Shown piece by piece: positions 9,810 to 18,462 of a stretch of 64,000 nt of DNA. The position numbers were made by a program, and so were the translations under genes. The notes beneath the pieces were generated by a model, which saw only the letters and a program-made list of their open reading frames with translations, was not told the DNA's origin and searched no databases. Every line of letters starts with the position of its first letter. Position 1 is the first letter of the stretch. Source of the stretch: Chitinophaga sp. (GTDB lineage: Bacteria > Bacteroidota > Bacteroidia > Chitinophagales > Chitinophagaceae); the NCBI RefSeq assembly GCF_019236475.1, contig NZ_JAFAIX010000003.1:1-64000 (forward strand), written 5' to 3'.

Positions 9810-10424
9810 ATGAACAACGTTATCGAAACGCTCCGATCTGACGTCAAAAACTGGTGGTGGTACCTCATCTCTGGATTGCTATTTATCGCAGCAGGTATCG
9901 CCATTTTTGCAAAACCACTGGATGGTTATGTAAGTCTCAGTATACTCTTCAGCATCGTAATGATTGGTTCCGGCATTAGCCAGCTATTCTTTTCCATTTC
10001 CAATAGCAATATTCTTAGAGGATGGGGATGGATTTTGGTATCAGGTATACTAGACCTAGCAATAGGCTCCTACCTACTCATGTATCCTATAGTAACAATG
10101 GTAACACTCCCCTATTTTCTTGGGTTCTGGCTAACATTCAGGTCCTGCTATATCATGGGGGCTGCTATTGATCTAAAAAACCTAGGCGTGGATAATTGGG
10201 GATGGGTCCTCTTCGGTGGTGTTATAGTGCTTTTACTAGGCGCCCTCATCATCTACTATCCAGCGGCTGGCGTAATCGGTATCATAGCGGTATCCGGATC
10301 TGCATTTATCCTAGCGGGTCTACTGTATATCTACCTCTCCTTCCAACTGAAAAATATAAAATCAACAGTCGATCATTTCAAGGAAGCCGCGGGTAAGATC
10401 AAACAAGAATTCCGACAAATATAA
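9810..10424 (+). CDS. HdeD-family (DUF308) membrane protein
   Basis: The 204 residues contain six hydrophobic segments arranged as DUF308 repeats (for example WWWYLISGLLFIAAGIAIF, then GWGWILVSGILDLAIG, then NWGWVLFGGVIVLLLGALI). HdeD proteins are inner-membrane proteins linked to acid or general stress resistance. It is the middle gene of the stress cassette. Confidence 0.88.
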   Translation: MNNVIETLRSDVKNWWWYLISGLLFIAAGIAIFAKPLDGYVSLSILFSIVMIGSGISQLFFSISNSNILRGWGWILVSGILDLAIGSYLLMYPIVTMVTLPYFLGFWLTFRSCYIMGAAIDLKNLGVDNWGWVLFGGVIVLLLGALIIYYPAAGVIGIIAVSGSAFILAGLLYIYLSFQLKNIKSTVDHFKEAAGKIKQEFRQI

Positions 10425-10480
10425 CCTACCGCATCCCGAAAAAAGATCGTCTCTATAACAAACAATAAAAACATCCAATT

Positions 10481-10711
10481 ATGAACACACAAACATTAAA
10501 AAACTCCTGGAGTGAACTGCAAACTTCACTGAAACAAAAGTATTCCAAACTCAAAGATGAAGACCTGAAATATGTTGCAGGTAAGGAAGAAGATTTATAT
10601 ACCCGTATACAGTCCAAATTAGGAATGACCAGGGAAGAAGTAGATAAAATGCTAGATGAACACCACGAACAAATAGAACAAAAAATCAAGAAAGCTGGAG
10701 CAAAACATTAA
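10481..10711 (+). CDS. CsbD-like stress protein
   Basis: This 76-residue hydrophilic protein has the CsbD layout: a tryptophan near the N-terminus (NSWSELQTSLKQKYSKL), then KDEDLKYVAGKEEDL and a basic end after LGMTREEVDKML. CsbD proteins are small, abundant general-stress proteins of unknown mechanism. It is the last gene of the cassette and is followed by a good terminator. Confidence 0.82.
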   Translation: MNTQTLKNSWSELQTSLKQKYSKLKDEDLKYVAGKEEDLYTRIQSKLGMTREEVDKMLDEHHEQIEQKIKKAGAKH

Positions 10712-10733
10712 TGCTTCAAATACCAAAGTTTAC

Positions 10734-10768
10734 AGCCGGTTGAAAACCAACACTGGATTCAACCGGCT
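10734..10768 (+). terminator. terminator after the stress cassette
   Basis: An 11-bp inverted repeat AGCCGGTTGAA / TTCAACCGGCT (10734-10744 and 10758-10768) is followed by AATTTTAT. It lies between convergent genes and could serve both strands. Confidence 0.75.
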
Positions 10769-10783
10769 AATTTTATCTCCCCC

Positions 10784-12751
10784 CTATTTCCGAAACAATA
10801 GCACTTTCGCTTCCATCCCATCTGCTTTCCCATTGGCAGCATCTGCTGTGATAGCATTCCTACATGCCCACTGCAATAATGCTTCATCCTTTTTAGCATC
10901 TGCAAGTTGCGCAATCCGGTAATAGGTATACGCTAACAAGTCTTGTGCACGCGATGGACATTGTAATGCTTGCTGATAATATCCCAGCGCTTCTTCCCGT
11001 TTATTTTGAGCTGCCGCAATCCGACCTAGGTGATAATACAAGGTAAATTCCACACCGTAATTATCCTCCGTAATCCCTTCATCAATATAGGATTTCGCCA
11101 ATGCCGCCGCTTCATCTGGCTTTTGCTGTATGCGCAAATTCAACACCTTCACTACTTTCGCTTGCGCCCTAGCATTGGGAGTTAATGCCTCATCCCAATG
11201 AAGCACCTTAAAATAAGGGTCTATCTCCACTTTAGCCACTGTACTTGTTACTGGCAATTGTAATTGCGTTTTACGTTCGTGAATTTTGATATGTTGCAGA
11301 GACGTGGTTCCATTCTGATAAGTAACCAGCACGTCTAGTGGCAATTGATAAATACTATCTTTTTGGAGTACGGTAATGGCAAACATTTTTTGTTGCTGCT
11401 GCCAGTTGCTTTCCCATGCAGGCGCTCCTGTGCGCTCAAACCATTGCTGGTAAAACCATTGCAGACTACTCCCATTGGCAATGGAAATTTCTTCCAAAAA
11501 GCTTTTCCAAGAAAGTCCATCCTGGCTGTACTGTGCTGTTATCTTTTGCAAGGCTTTATGAAACTTATCCTTACCAACGATATTAGATAATAATTCCAAT
11601 GCCAGAAACCCTTTGCTGTCGCCGAGGATATGACCATTACTACCCGTGAGGGATACCAATGGCTCATCATTTCCAGCGGCTGCATTTTTGAGATACCCCA
11701 GTCCACTTTGATCCCGGAGATACCCAGGATATCCCGTCTTCCGATAGTCGATTGCATGCAAACTATCAAAATGTTCCACTACTTGTAAAGAGCCATACTG
11801 CGCCATACCTTCGGACAGCATGTCCGCTCCCGCAGGGCCTTTGGACAGCACCTTATTCCCCCACCACTGATGCCCGATCTCGTGGCCAAAGAGGGCGTAG
11901 TTAAACTCCCGAAGTGCCGCAGTAGGCATCACTACCCCACCCTGTATACTGGCGCCGCCAATACCGGTCAGTTCAGATACCACATCCGGAAATTCAATAA
12001 TGGAGAAATTGGGAATAGAAAGTGGTCCGAATTCGGATACCAGGTAATCCAATACTGCGGCAGCTTTGCGGGAAATATCATCGCCGTTCACTTCTTTACT
12101 CAGACTGTAGGTATAGAATGGAAACCGCCCCTGGTATGTCTGCCGAGTATATTTGCCTAAATACAGGGAAAATATATCTGGTTGTGCATAATGAAATTCA
12201 AAGGTATGTGTAGCTCCAACTGTGGACGCTTTAACGGTACTGGCGGCCATGACCGCAGTCATTGGCAGCGGTGTGGTTACCCAAAGTGTACCCGTTCCGC
12301 GCGTATAATCATTGCCGTTATCTGTATGCGACATTACCTGTGGATACCATGGAGCCCCATACCCGCCCGCCATACAAAAACTACTATCCATGTAAAATTG
12401 AAAAGCAGGGGCATCTCCCCGATCATATGCGAAAGTAAAATGTAAAGTGGTACCTACAGGCAAGGAGGGTTTAAATCGCCAATGGTAAACAACATCCCCG
12501 GAGGCATTCAGACTGGTGTCCATACTAGCGCGGGTGCCCTGGAGTTGTAACGGTGTCTTCCCTGTGCCTTTATTGATAACAACCGTGACTGAATCAGCCA
12601 TTGATTTATCGGTTTCAAAAGACATACTACCCTGCACGGCAAAGGTCTTCTTTGCTGGATCTACATTTACATGCAACTGATAGTCCAGCTTTTGCTGTCC
12701 GTAAAGCAGTATAGGTGATAGAAAGTATATAAAAGCAAGAACTCGGCGCAT
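10784..12751 (-). CDS. M1-family zinc aminopeptidase with C-terminal TPR-like region
   Basis: The 655 residues begin with a signal peptide (FIYFLSPILLYGQ). The zinc site is HEIGHQWWGN followed by a distal glutamate in LSEGMAQY. The spacing is that of the HEVAHQWWG...LSE subfamily, one residue longer than in classical aminopeptidase N. The substrate loop, normally GAMEN, corresponds to GIGGASIQGG. The last 120 residues read like a tetratricopeptide pair (YHLGRIAAAQNKREEALGYYQQAL). It probably trims peptides in the periplasm. An AraC gene lies 48 bases upstream on the same strand, suggesting an AraC-peptidase unit. Confidence 0.9.
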   Translation of the reverse strand: MRRVLAFIYFLSPILLYGQQKLDYQLHVNVDPAKKTFAVQGSMSFETDKSMADSVTVVINKGTGKTPLQLQGTRASMDTSLNASGDVVYHWRFKPSLPVGTTLHFTFAYDRGDAPAFQFYMDSSFCMAGGYGAPWYPQVMSHTDNGNDYTRGTGTLWVTTPLPMTAVMAASTVKASTVGATHTFEFHYAQPDIFSLYLGKYTRQTYQGRFPFYTYSLSKEVNGDDISRKAAAVLDYLVSEFGPLSIPNFSIIEFPDVVSELTGIGGASIQGGVVMPTAALREFNYALFGHEIGHQWWGNKVLSKGPAGADMLSEGMAQYGSLQVVEHFDSLHAIDYRKTGYPGYLRDQSGLGYLKNAAAGNDEPLVSLTGSNGHILGDSKGFLALELLSNIVGKDKFHKALQKITAQYSQDGLSWKSFLEEISIANGSSLQWFYQQWFERTGAPAWESNWQQQQKMFAITVLQKDSIYQLPLDVLVTYQNGTTSLQHIKIHERKTQLQLPVTSTVAKVEIDPYFKVLHWDEALTPNARAQAKVVKVLNLRIQQKPDEAAALAKSYIDEGITEDNYGVEFTLYYHLGRIAAAQNKREEALGYYQQALQCPSRAQDLLAYTYYRIAQLADAKKDEALLQWACRNAITADAANGKADGMEAKVLLFRK

Positions 12752-12798
12752 CTTTTCTACAAAGTAACGGTATGCCCCGTTATAAAAATTGTATCAGA

Positions 12799-13596
12799 TT
12801 AACTATTCAGCCATCGCCGGAATTGATGGGGAGAGCATTGGTAATAGGACCTGAAAATCCTTACCAGGTGGGCACTATCCGAGAAACCCGCCGTAAATGC
12901 AATATCCGCTATTGGTAATTGTGTACTGAAAAGCAGTTGCACCGCCCGCCTAATCCTCATTTCCAACTGGTACTTCCCTATTGTCATCCCTTCTCTTTCT
13001 TTGAAAGCACGTGCCAGGTAGATGGGATGAACATAAACCCTTTCTGCAATGGATTTAATCGTATGATGGGTATCAAACTCATTCTCCAGGATCATCTTTG
13101 CCTGCGAGAACCACGGCATACGGGTGGGCATTTTCACTTCCGCCGCTTCAGATAACCAACTCAAAATGTATTCTTCAGAAATGGAGGTGGAAGGATCTTG
13201 CAGAAAAGCATACAAGAGCTGATAGAGGTAATTAAAAGTGCCAGTATTATATTTCACCAGTGTTTTAGGGAGACAGCCATCCATCATGACTGCTTCCAGC
13301 GCTTGTTGTTTAAACTCAATGTTCAAGCATCGGCCAGGGGCTTCATGGAAATGATTGGCATGTGAATACCCTGCGGGCCTAAAGAGCACTTCTCCCGGCT
13401 GAATTATTTTTTCAGTATGGTGGCCCACTTCGCGATAGCTACCGCTAATCAATAAACTCAGATAAGCATTTTCGTGATAGTGGTCATGAATAATCATATT
13501 CGGCTGGTAAGCCGTGATATTTAACTTGAAAAAAGCATTTTCGTTAAACTGTTGCTCCTTTCCAAAATAATGACCGGGCGACAAATTAATACTCAT
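12799..13596 (-). CDS. AraC-family regulator with cupin N-domain
   Basis: This 265-residue protein has a histidine-rich cupin sensor (IIHDHYHENAYLSLLISG, then PGEVLFRPAGYSHANHFH) and a C-terminal AraC domain (ADIAFTAGFSDSAHLVRIFR). It lies just upstream of the M1 peptidase gene and diverges from the DoxX gene, so either could be its target. Confidence 0.92.
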   Translation of the reverse strand: MSINLSPGHYFGKEQQFNENAFFKLNITAYQPNMIIHDHYHENAYLSLLISGSYREVGHHTEKIIQPGEVLFRPAGYSHANHFHEAPGRCLNIEFKQQALEAVMMDGCLPKTLVKYNTGTFNYLYQLLYAFLQDPSTSISEEYILSWLSEAAEVKMPTRMPWFSQAKMILENEFDTHHTIKSIAERVYVHPIYLARAFKEREGMTIGKYQLEMRIRRAVQLLFSTQLPIADIAFTAGFSDSAHLVRIFRSYYQCSPHQFRRWLNS

Positions 13597-13789
13597 AAGC
13601 GGCCGTATATGATACCGGTCTATAAATATACTTTAAATCCCGTAAAAGATCAATATTGGGGCCTTATAAAGCCATCCTGATACACTGTACCTTTAACCAA
13701 TGCGTCCATCATTAAAATTTCTGCCCGCGAATATTTCATCACCCAACCCTTTCCACAAAATCGAGACTCAAAAAAAATTCTTACAAAAA

Positions 13790-13821
13790 TTTGCGCAACC
13801 AATCGGTTGTGCATACATTTG
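13790..13821 (+). promoter_or_regulatory. Bacteroidota-type promoter with palindromic operator upstream of doxX-like gene
   Basis: TTTG at 13790-13793 and TACATTTG at 13814-13821 match the -33 and -7 elements with a 20-base spacer. The spacer is almost entirely a palindrome (13793-13812, 8 of 10 paired positions, core CAACC..GGTTG). A further CAACCAAT copy follows the -7 box. A repressor bound here would occlude the promoter, and the site resembles TetR- or MarR-type operators. Confidence 0.65.
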
Positions 13822-13854
13822 CAACCAATTAGTTTCCCAATTAATTAAATAACT

Positions 13855-14235
13855 ATGAAAAACAAGATTCTTTTTGTCTTATGCCTATTGACTGGGCTTA
13901 TGTTTATTAATGCAGGCTTGGATAAATTCTTTCATTACATGCCCATACCCGCAAATATGCCGGAGAAAATGGTGAAAGCAGGGAAAGCATTTATGGAAAT
14001 AGGTTGGTTGATGCCGCTGGTAGGATCAATCGAGCTAATTGGCGGAATATTATTGATTCCAACTAGAACTAGGGCGCTTGGTGCAATTGTACTTTTACCT
14101 ATTCTAGTGGGCATCTTGCTGGCCAATATCAGCACCGCTCCATCAGGTCTGCCACTGGTAATTATCCTGATCGCCATCATTCTCTGGACAATGGTGGACA
14201 ATAAGGAGAAATACCTGCCTATGATCAGGAAATAA
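13855..14235 (+). CDS. DoxX-family membrane protein
   Basis: The 126 residues contain four hydrophobic segments with the DoxX pattern: LTGLMFINAGLDKFFHY at the start, WLMPLVGSIELIGGILL in the middle and a final helix before DNKEKYLPM. DoxX proteins are small inner-membrane proteins, some linked to redox or thiol stress. It is a single gene behind an operator-bearing promoter and ends in a long stem terminator. Confidence 0.85.
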   Translation: MKNKILFVLCLLTGLMFINAGLDKFFHYMPIPANMPEKMVKAGKAFMEIGWLMPLVGSIELIGGILLIPTRTRALGAIVLLPILVGILLANISTAPSGLPLVIILIAIILWTMVDNKEKYLPMIRK

Positions 14236-14296
14236 GCAAAGCCACAATACTTACCTATGTTGCCTTCATACGTTTAGCAATGCAAAACGCATAAAG

Positions 14297-14351
14297 GCAA
14301 TGCATATAACAAAGCCGGGGAGATACTTCCCGGCTTTGTTATATGCATTGC
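14297..14351. terminator. bidirectional terminator with 23-bp perfect stem
   Basis: The arms 14297-14319 and 14329-14351 are perfect complements over 23 bp with a 9-base loop. The GC core is AAAGCCGGG / CCCGGCTTT, and the outer part is AT-rich. It separates the convergent DoxX and DUF4249 genes. Confidence 0.85.
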
Positions 14352-14405
14352 AAGCACTTATTCGCAGCAACAAATGGCTAATATTGGCCAGCGTACTACG
14401 TGTCT

Positions 14406-15314
14406 CTACTTCATCACATGTTTCATCGTGCTCACCGCAAAACCACTAAAACACCCTACTACATTATTTCCCTGGATATTACTCTTTAGCACAACAGGCG
14501 TCGAAAATGGACCACCATTGGCTCTCGCTTTATTATAACTATCCCAGAAATTATAGACCGGCCGTTCTACACTAACAAGGTAATAAACAGCAGTGTCCCC
14601 TACCAGCATGGCCGCTGAATGCGTAATATGTATGGCCTGCCCATTCACCAGTTCATCTGTATTTGGGATATACCTATCCGTATTCAGCGCCCCCCATCCA
14701 AATGTATTCTTGGTGTAACGATTTCCCCAGTAATAAATCTGCGCATTACCAAGTGTGTCCGGGTCTGTATAATGGACCGTTAGTCGGACGCGAACAGTAC
14801 CAGAAGCGTCTTTAAATGGGGTGGTATTGGTAAGACTATCAATAGGTACTGGAATCGGCAAAGTGGTGATAGCTGTGTATTTCTTGCCTTCTGCTTCAAT
14901 TTCCAGTAAGTAAGATTTTCCTGGTGTACCCAATAATGCATGAGTGGAATCCGTGACAAGTCTGGGATCAAAATAGACTCCCGGAATATTTATGGAATTC
15001 ATGAATGGTATTTTGCCTTCCTTCATCGTTACTTTACTGCTAGCATCCCATTGATACCCTTTTCCTTTATCTAAAATACCTTCTGTAATCGTTACCGTTG
15101 CCTTTTCCACAGCGGTATTAGCAAATTGCGATTCATTGAAGTTGACAGTTTTTCCAATGATCACATAATTGTAGGTACAAAGGCTGTTATTGATATACGC
15201 TTCCACCACCAGCATTGGAGGACTCTTATCCAATTGAAGATCTATATTTTTTTCGCAAGCACAACAGAGAAATAGCAGTAATAAAATGATATAACCGTTA
15301 TTTGATTTTTTCAT
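14406..15314 (-). CDS. DUF4249-family lipoprotein
   Basis: The 302 residues begin with a lipoprotein signal (LLLLFLCCACEKNIDL), followed by PPMLVVEAYINNS, a typical DUF4249 start. The rest is predicted beta-rich. DUF4249 proteins sit next to TonB-dependent receptors and are thought to be their surface-exposed partners. The gene begins 3 bases after the receptor stops, so they form one transcript. The substrate is unknown. Confidence 0.88.
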   Translation of the reverse strand: MKKSNNGYIILLLLFLCCACEKNIDLQLDKSPPMLVVEAYINNSLCTYNYVIIGKTVNFNESQFANTAVEKATVTITEGILDKGKGYQWDASSKVTMKEGKIPFMNSINIPGVYFDPRLVTDSTHALLGTPGKSYLLEIEAEGKKYTAITTLPIPVPIDSLTNTTPFKDASGTVRVRLTVHYTDPDTLGNAQIYYWGNRYTKNTFGWGALNTDRYIPNTDELVNGQAIHITHSAAMLVGDTAVYYLVSVERPVYNFWDSYNKARANGGPFSTPVVLKSNIQGNNVVGCFSGFAVSTMKHVMK

Positions 15315-15317
15315 ACA

Positions 15318-17696
15318 TCAGAAATTAAAATTCCATGAAACACTTGGCAGGATAGGAAATAGTATAACTTGTTTACCTTGTAAGGTTTGCTTTTTTTCAT
15401 CCACATCTATATAAATAAAGTAAGGATTACTACGATTGTATACATTATATACACTAAACACCCAGTTACTTTTAAAGCGCCGCGTGCTTTCAGGATTTGG
15501 CGTAAAAGTACAGGAGAGGTCTAGTCGGTGATAAGCCGGCATACGATAATCATTGATGTTGCCGTATCGATCAATATTGGTGAATACGGGTGAATTATTG
15601 TTAAAATTATATCCCAGATTATACACAAATCGCCCATTAGGCATGGTGAGTGCATTCCCCGTGTTGAATACAAATAACCCGGAGAACATCCATTTCTTCG
15701 ACAATTGATAATTGGCCACTATACTTAGATCATGCACGCGGTCATATCGATAGGGAAAGGGTTTGCCTCCATTGAGTGCTTCGAAAGTCCGTTCTGTACG
15801 ACTAAGCGTATAACCAATCCAGCCAGTGAGTGCTCCTATTTTTTTCTTAATAAGTAACTCCAATCCATATGCCTTTCCTGTACCAAAAATCATTTCACTT
15901 TCTAGGTTCTGATTCAAAAACAGTTTGGCGCCAGGCATAAATTCAAGTACGTTGTCCATTTTCTTGTAGTAGGCTTCTGCACTGAATTCGTACCCTTTGG
16001 AGAACTCTTTGAAGAATCCGGCTGCTAGCTGATCTGCTATTCCTGGTTTTATCAATCGACTAACAGGAATCCATAGATCACTCGGGAAAGTGGCTGCACT
16101 GGTGGTGGCCAGATGTAAGTACTGCACCGTACGGGTATACGAAAATTTGATACTTGTTTCATTGTTCAACAGGTATCGCATGGCCAGACGTGGTTCAGGA
16201 TACATATACTTGGCTATCCGCGTGCCATTGCCATATTTAATTACCTTGCCAGTAGGCACACCATCTTTTCCATATTCAACCACCTTCCTAGGGCCTACCA
16301 TATCAAAATAGCTTACCCGTAACCCTCCAAGGATGTTCAATTGTTTAGTGATATCCCAGTCTGCGCTAAGGTAAGCAGCAGCCTCCCTGCCATACTGTTT
16401 TTGGATATTTGATATAAATTCCTGCTGCCCCGCCCGCGTACTCCCTGCACCTGGTTGGAATTGATGCCAGATACCTTGCCAACCAGCTTTTAATTTAAAA
16501 TTGTTGAATGGGATATACATCCAATCATTTTTCACTTGGTAGTCTGAAAGACCTGATGAAAACATCATTCCATCTGTATTATAGGTAATGCTACTACCAA
16601 GCTCAAAAGAGTTGCGGAACAACGATAAATCCTGCTGAATCTTTTTGCTGACTTGCGATTTCCAGGTAGCACCAGCAAGCGTATTACCCCAATTCGCTTT
16701 AAAATGACGATACCTACTAATAGATTCTTTCTTATCGTAGTTGAAATTGTCTTTACCAGTGTAGAAAGTCAAGGAAATACTATTAGCAGCATTTAACTCA
16801 AAATTCATTTTCGCATTCACATCATAGAAATAATACCCATTATTGCGCATGGAATCCGGTGCAATCCACCTGGCGATCTGATCTATATAGGTATGGCGGG
16901 CACTTATAATAAAGGAAGATTTCCCTTTGGATATAGGGCCCTCTACGGTAAGTCGCGAGGAAATCAAACCTAGACTACCATTAAGTTTCAGGGAATCTTT
17001 ATTGCCCTCCCTAGTGGCAACGGAAATCACACTACTCAATCGCCCACCATATTCTGCTGGCATTCCCCCCTTAATGACGGATATATTTTTAACAGCATCT
17101 CCATTGAAAATACTGAAGGCACCTAATAGATGGCTAGGGTTATACACTGGAATTCCATCCATCAATACCAGGTTCTCATCGGGGCCACCACCACGTACAT
17201 AGATCCCACCGCCGGCATCTCCGGCATTTTTAATACCTGGTAGTAAGGTGATAGATCTTAGTGGATCAATTTCCCCAAGCAGTGGAGGTAATTTCTTTAT
17301 CTCCTCAATACCCAATTGATGGGAACTCATCTGGTTGAGCTGCAATAGGCGGTCGGCCTCAATGGTAATGGACTTAAGTTGTTTTATACTTTTCTGCAGT
17401 ATAAACGAAATGCTGGTATCACTATGCAATAGGATATGCTGCGTACTACTGGAATAACCAACCGCACTAATTGTAATCCGCCACTGTCCTGGTGCCAGAT
17501 GAAGTTGGGCGGCGCCTGTTGCATCGGTAACGGCTGTTGCTGCCCCCGCTATAATATTGGCATTGACACCCTGCTGTTGAGAGTCGGTAACGCTTATTTT
17601 GAGCGTTTTTGACTGGCCATAAGCATTCAGGCCTGGAAATAATAAAAATAGAAAGTTCCACAGCCTAATTCGAATAGGTTTTCCTCTGTTTACCAT
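15318..17696 (-). CDS. TonB-dependent outer-membrane receptor with carboxypeptidase-regulatory-like N-domain
   Basis: The 792 residues comprise a signal sequence, a CarboxypepD_reg-like beta domain (KTLKISVTDSQQQGVNANI), a plug domain (IYVRGGGPDENLVLMDGIPVYNPSHL) and a 22-strand-type barrel ending in WNFNF with the terminal aromatic residue expected of outer-membrane proteins. It is the receptor half of the DUF4249 pair and probably imports a large or scarce nutrient. The preceding 766 bases form the divergent region toward the protease gene. Confidence 0.93.
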   Translation of the reverse strand: MVNRGKPIRIRLWNFLFLLFPGLNAYGQSKTLKISVTDSQQQGVNANIIAGAATAVTDATGAAQLHLAPGQWRITISAVGYSSSTQHILLHSDTSISFILQKSIKQLKSITIEADRLLQLNQMSSHQLGIEEIKKLPPLLGEIDPLRSITLLPGIKNAGDAGGGIYVRGGGPDENLVLMDGIPVYNPSHLLGAFSIFNGDAVKNISVIKGGMPAEYGGRLSSVISVATREGNKDSLKLNGSLGLISSRLTVEGPISKGKSSFIISARHTYIDQIARWIAPDSMRNNGYYFYDVNAKMNFELNAANSISLTFYTGKDNFNYDKKESISRYRHFKANWGNTLAGATWKSQVSKKIQQDLSLFRNSFELGSSITYNTDGMMFSSGLSDYQVKNDWMYIPFNNFKLKAGWQGIWHQFQPGAGSTRAGQQEFISNIQKQYGREAAAYLSADWDITKQLNILGGLRVSYFDMVGPRKVVEYGKDGVPTGKVIKYGNGTRIAKYMYPEPRLAMRYLLNNETSIKFSYTRTVQYLHLATTSAATFPSDLWIPVSRLIKPGIADQLAAGFFKEFSKGYEFSAEAYYKKMDNVLEFMPGAKLFLNQNLESEMIFGTGKAYGLELLIKKKIGALTGWIGYTLSRTERTFEALNGGKPFPYRYDRVHDLSIVANYQLSKKWMFSGLFVFNTGNALTMPNGRFVYNLGYNFNNNSPVFTNIDRYGNINDYRMPAYHRLDLSCTFTPNPESTRRFKSNWVFSVYNVYNRSNPYFIYIDVDEKKQTLQGKQVILFPILPSVSWNFNF

Positions 17697-18462
17697 TGGC
17701 GACAGATTAATCTGGTTACAGCATGCTCAATATCCATGAGCACATCTATGGTTTATATGATGGTCTTTTCAGATCACATAGTAAAAACTGGTTGAAGGTT
17801 CTTCCATGCATTTTTAATCTGATTTCAACAAAGGGGATGTAACGATACAAGAATGCTAAATCCATTCACAATTAATACCATACAGACACGACCACGGCTT
17901 AGATAGCATAGTTTCTTTCATTATGAATGTGAATGGTTACAGGCGATAGAGTTTAGGACAATCAATGGATTCCACAGAATCACTTAAAATACAGGACGCC
18001 AAACATAGTGTTGTACGATATGGTTTATTCAGTTGGCATTCTCTGATACTATTGGTACGGCTTTAAGCAATAATTACGCCAGAAAGAAGGAAGTGTATCG
18101 TAATTTTTCTACGATTTATTAAAGTATAGTAGAAGGTTAATATCCGCATATAAGTAATCAAAATTAGCCTACCGCCTTTTTAAGTTGTATGCTAAATTCG
18201 TTTATTATATATGTAGAGACCATTGAGCAGACGTAGACCAACAGCATTTCCTATACAGATGCCAGTTGTTTAATACCCGGCCCTATTCGACCAAACGAGA
18301 GCAAATACCAAAATCAAGACTAATAGATCATTTTCCATCACCCAGATAATAGCTATCATCAACACAAAATCAGAGTTATGAAATAGAAATCCTGTAGACC
18401 TTTTTGCTGGCAGTCCATCACTGCCAATCGCTACACTCATGTAATAACCTTAAACAAATTTT
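17697..18462. other. 766-base divergent intergenic region, no gene recognised
   Basis: No ORF of believable composition is seen on either strand. A weak 6-bp stem (ATCGTA / TACGAT) lies near 18097-18116, and CAAACATA at 18000-18007 could be a minus-strand -7 box for the receptor, but no matching upstream element is evident. Confidence 0.4.
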
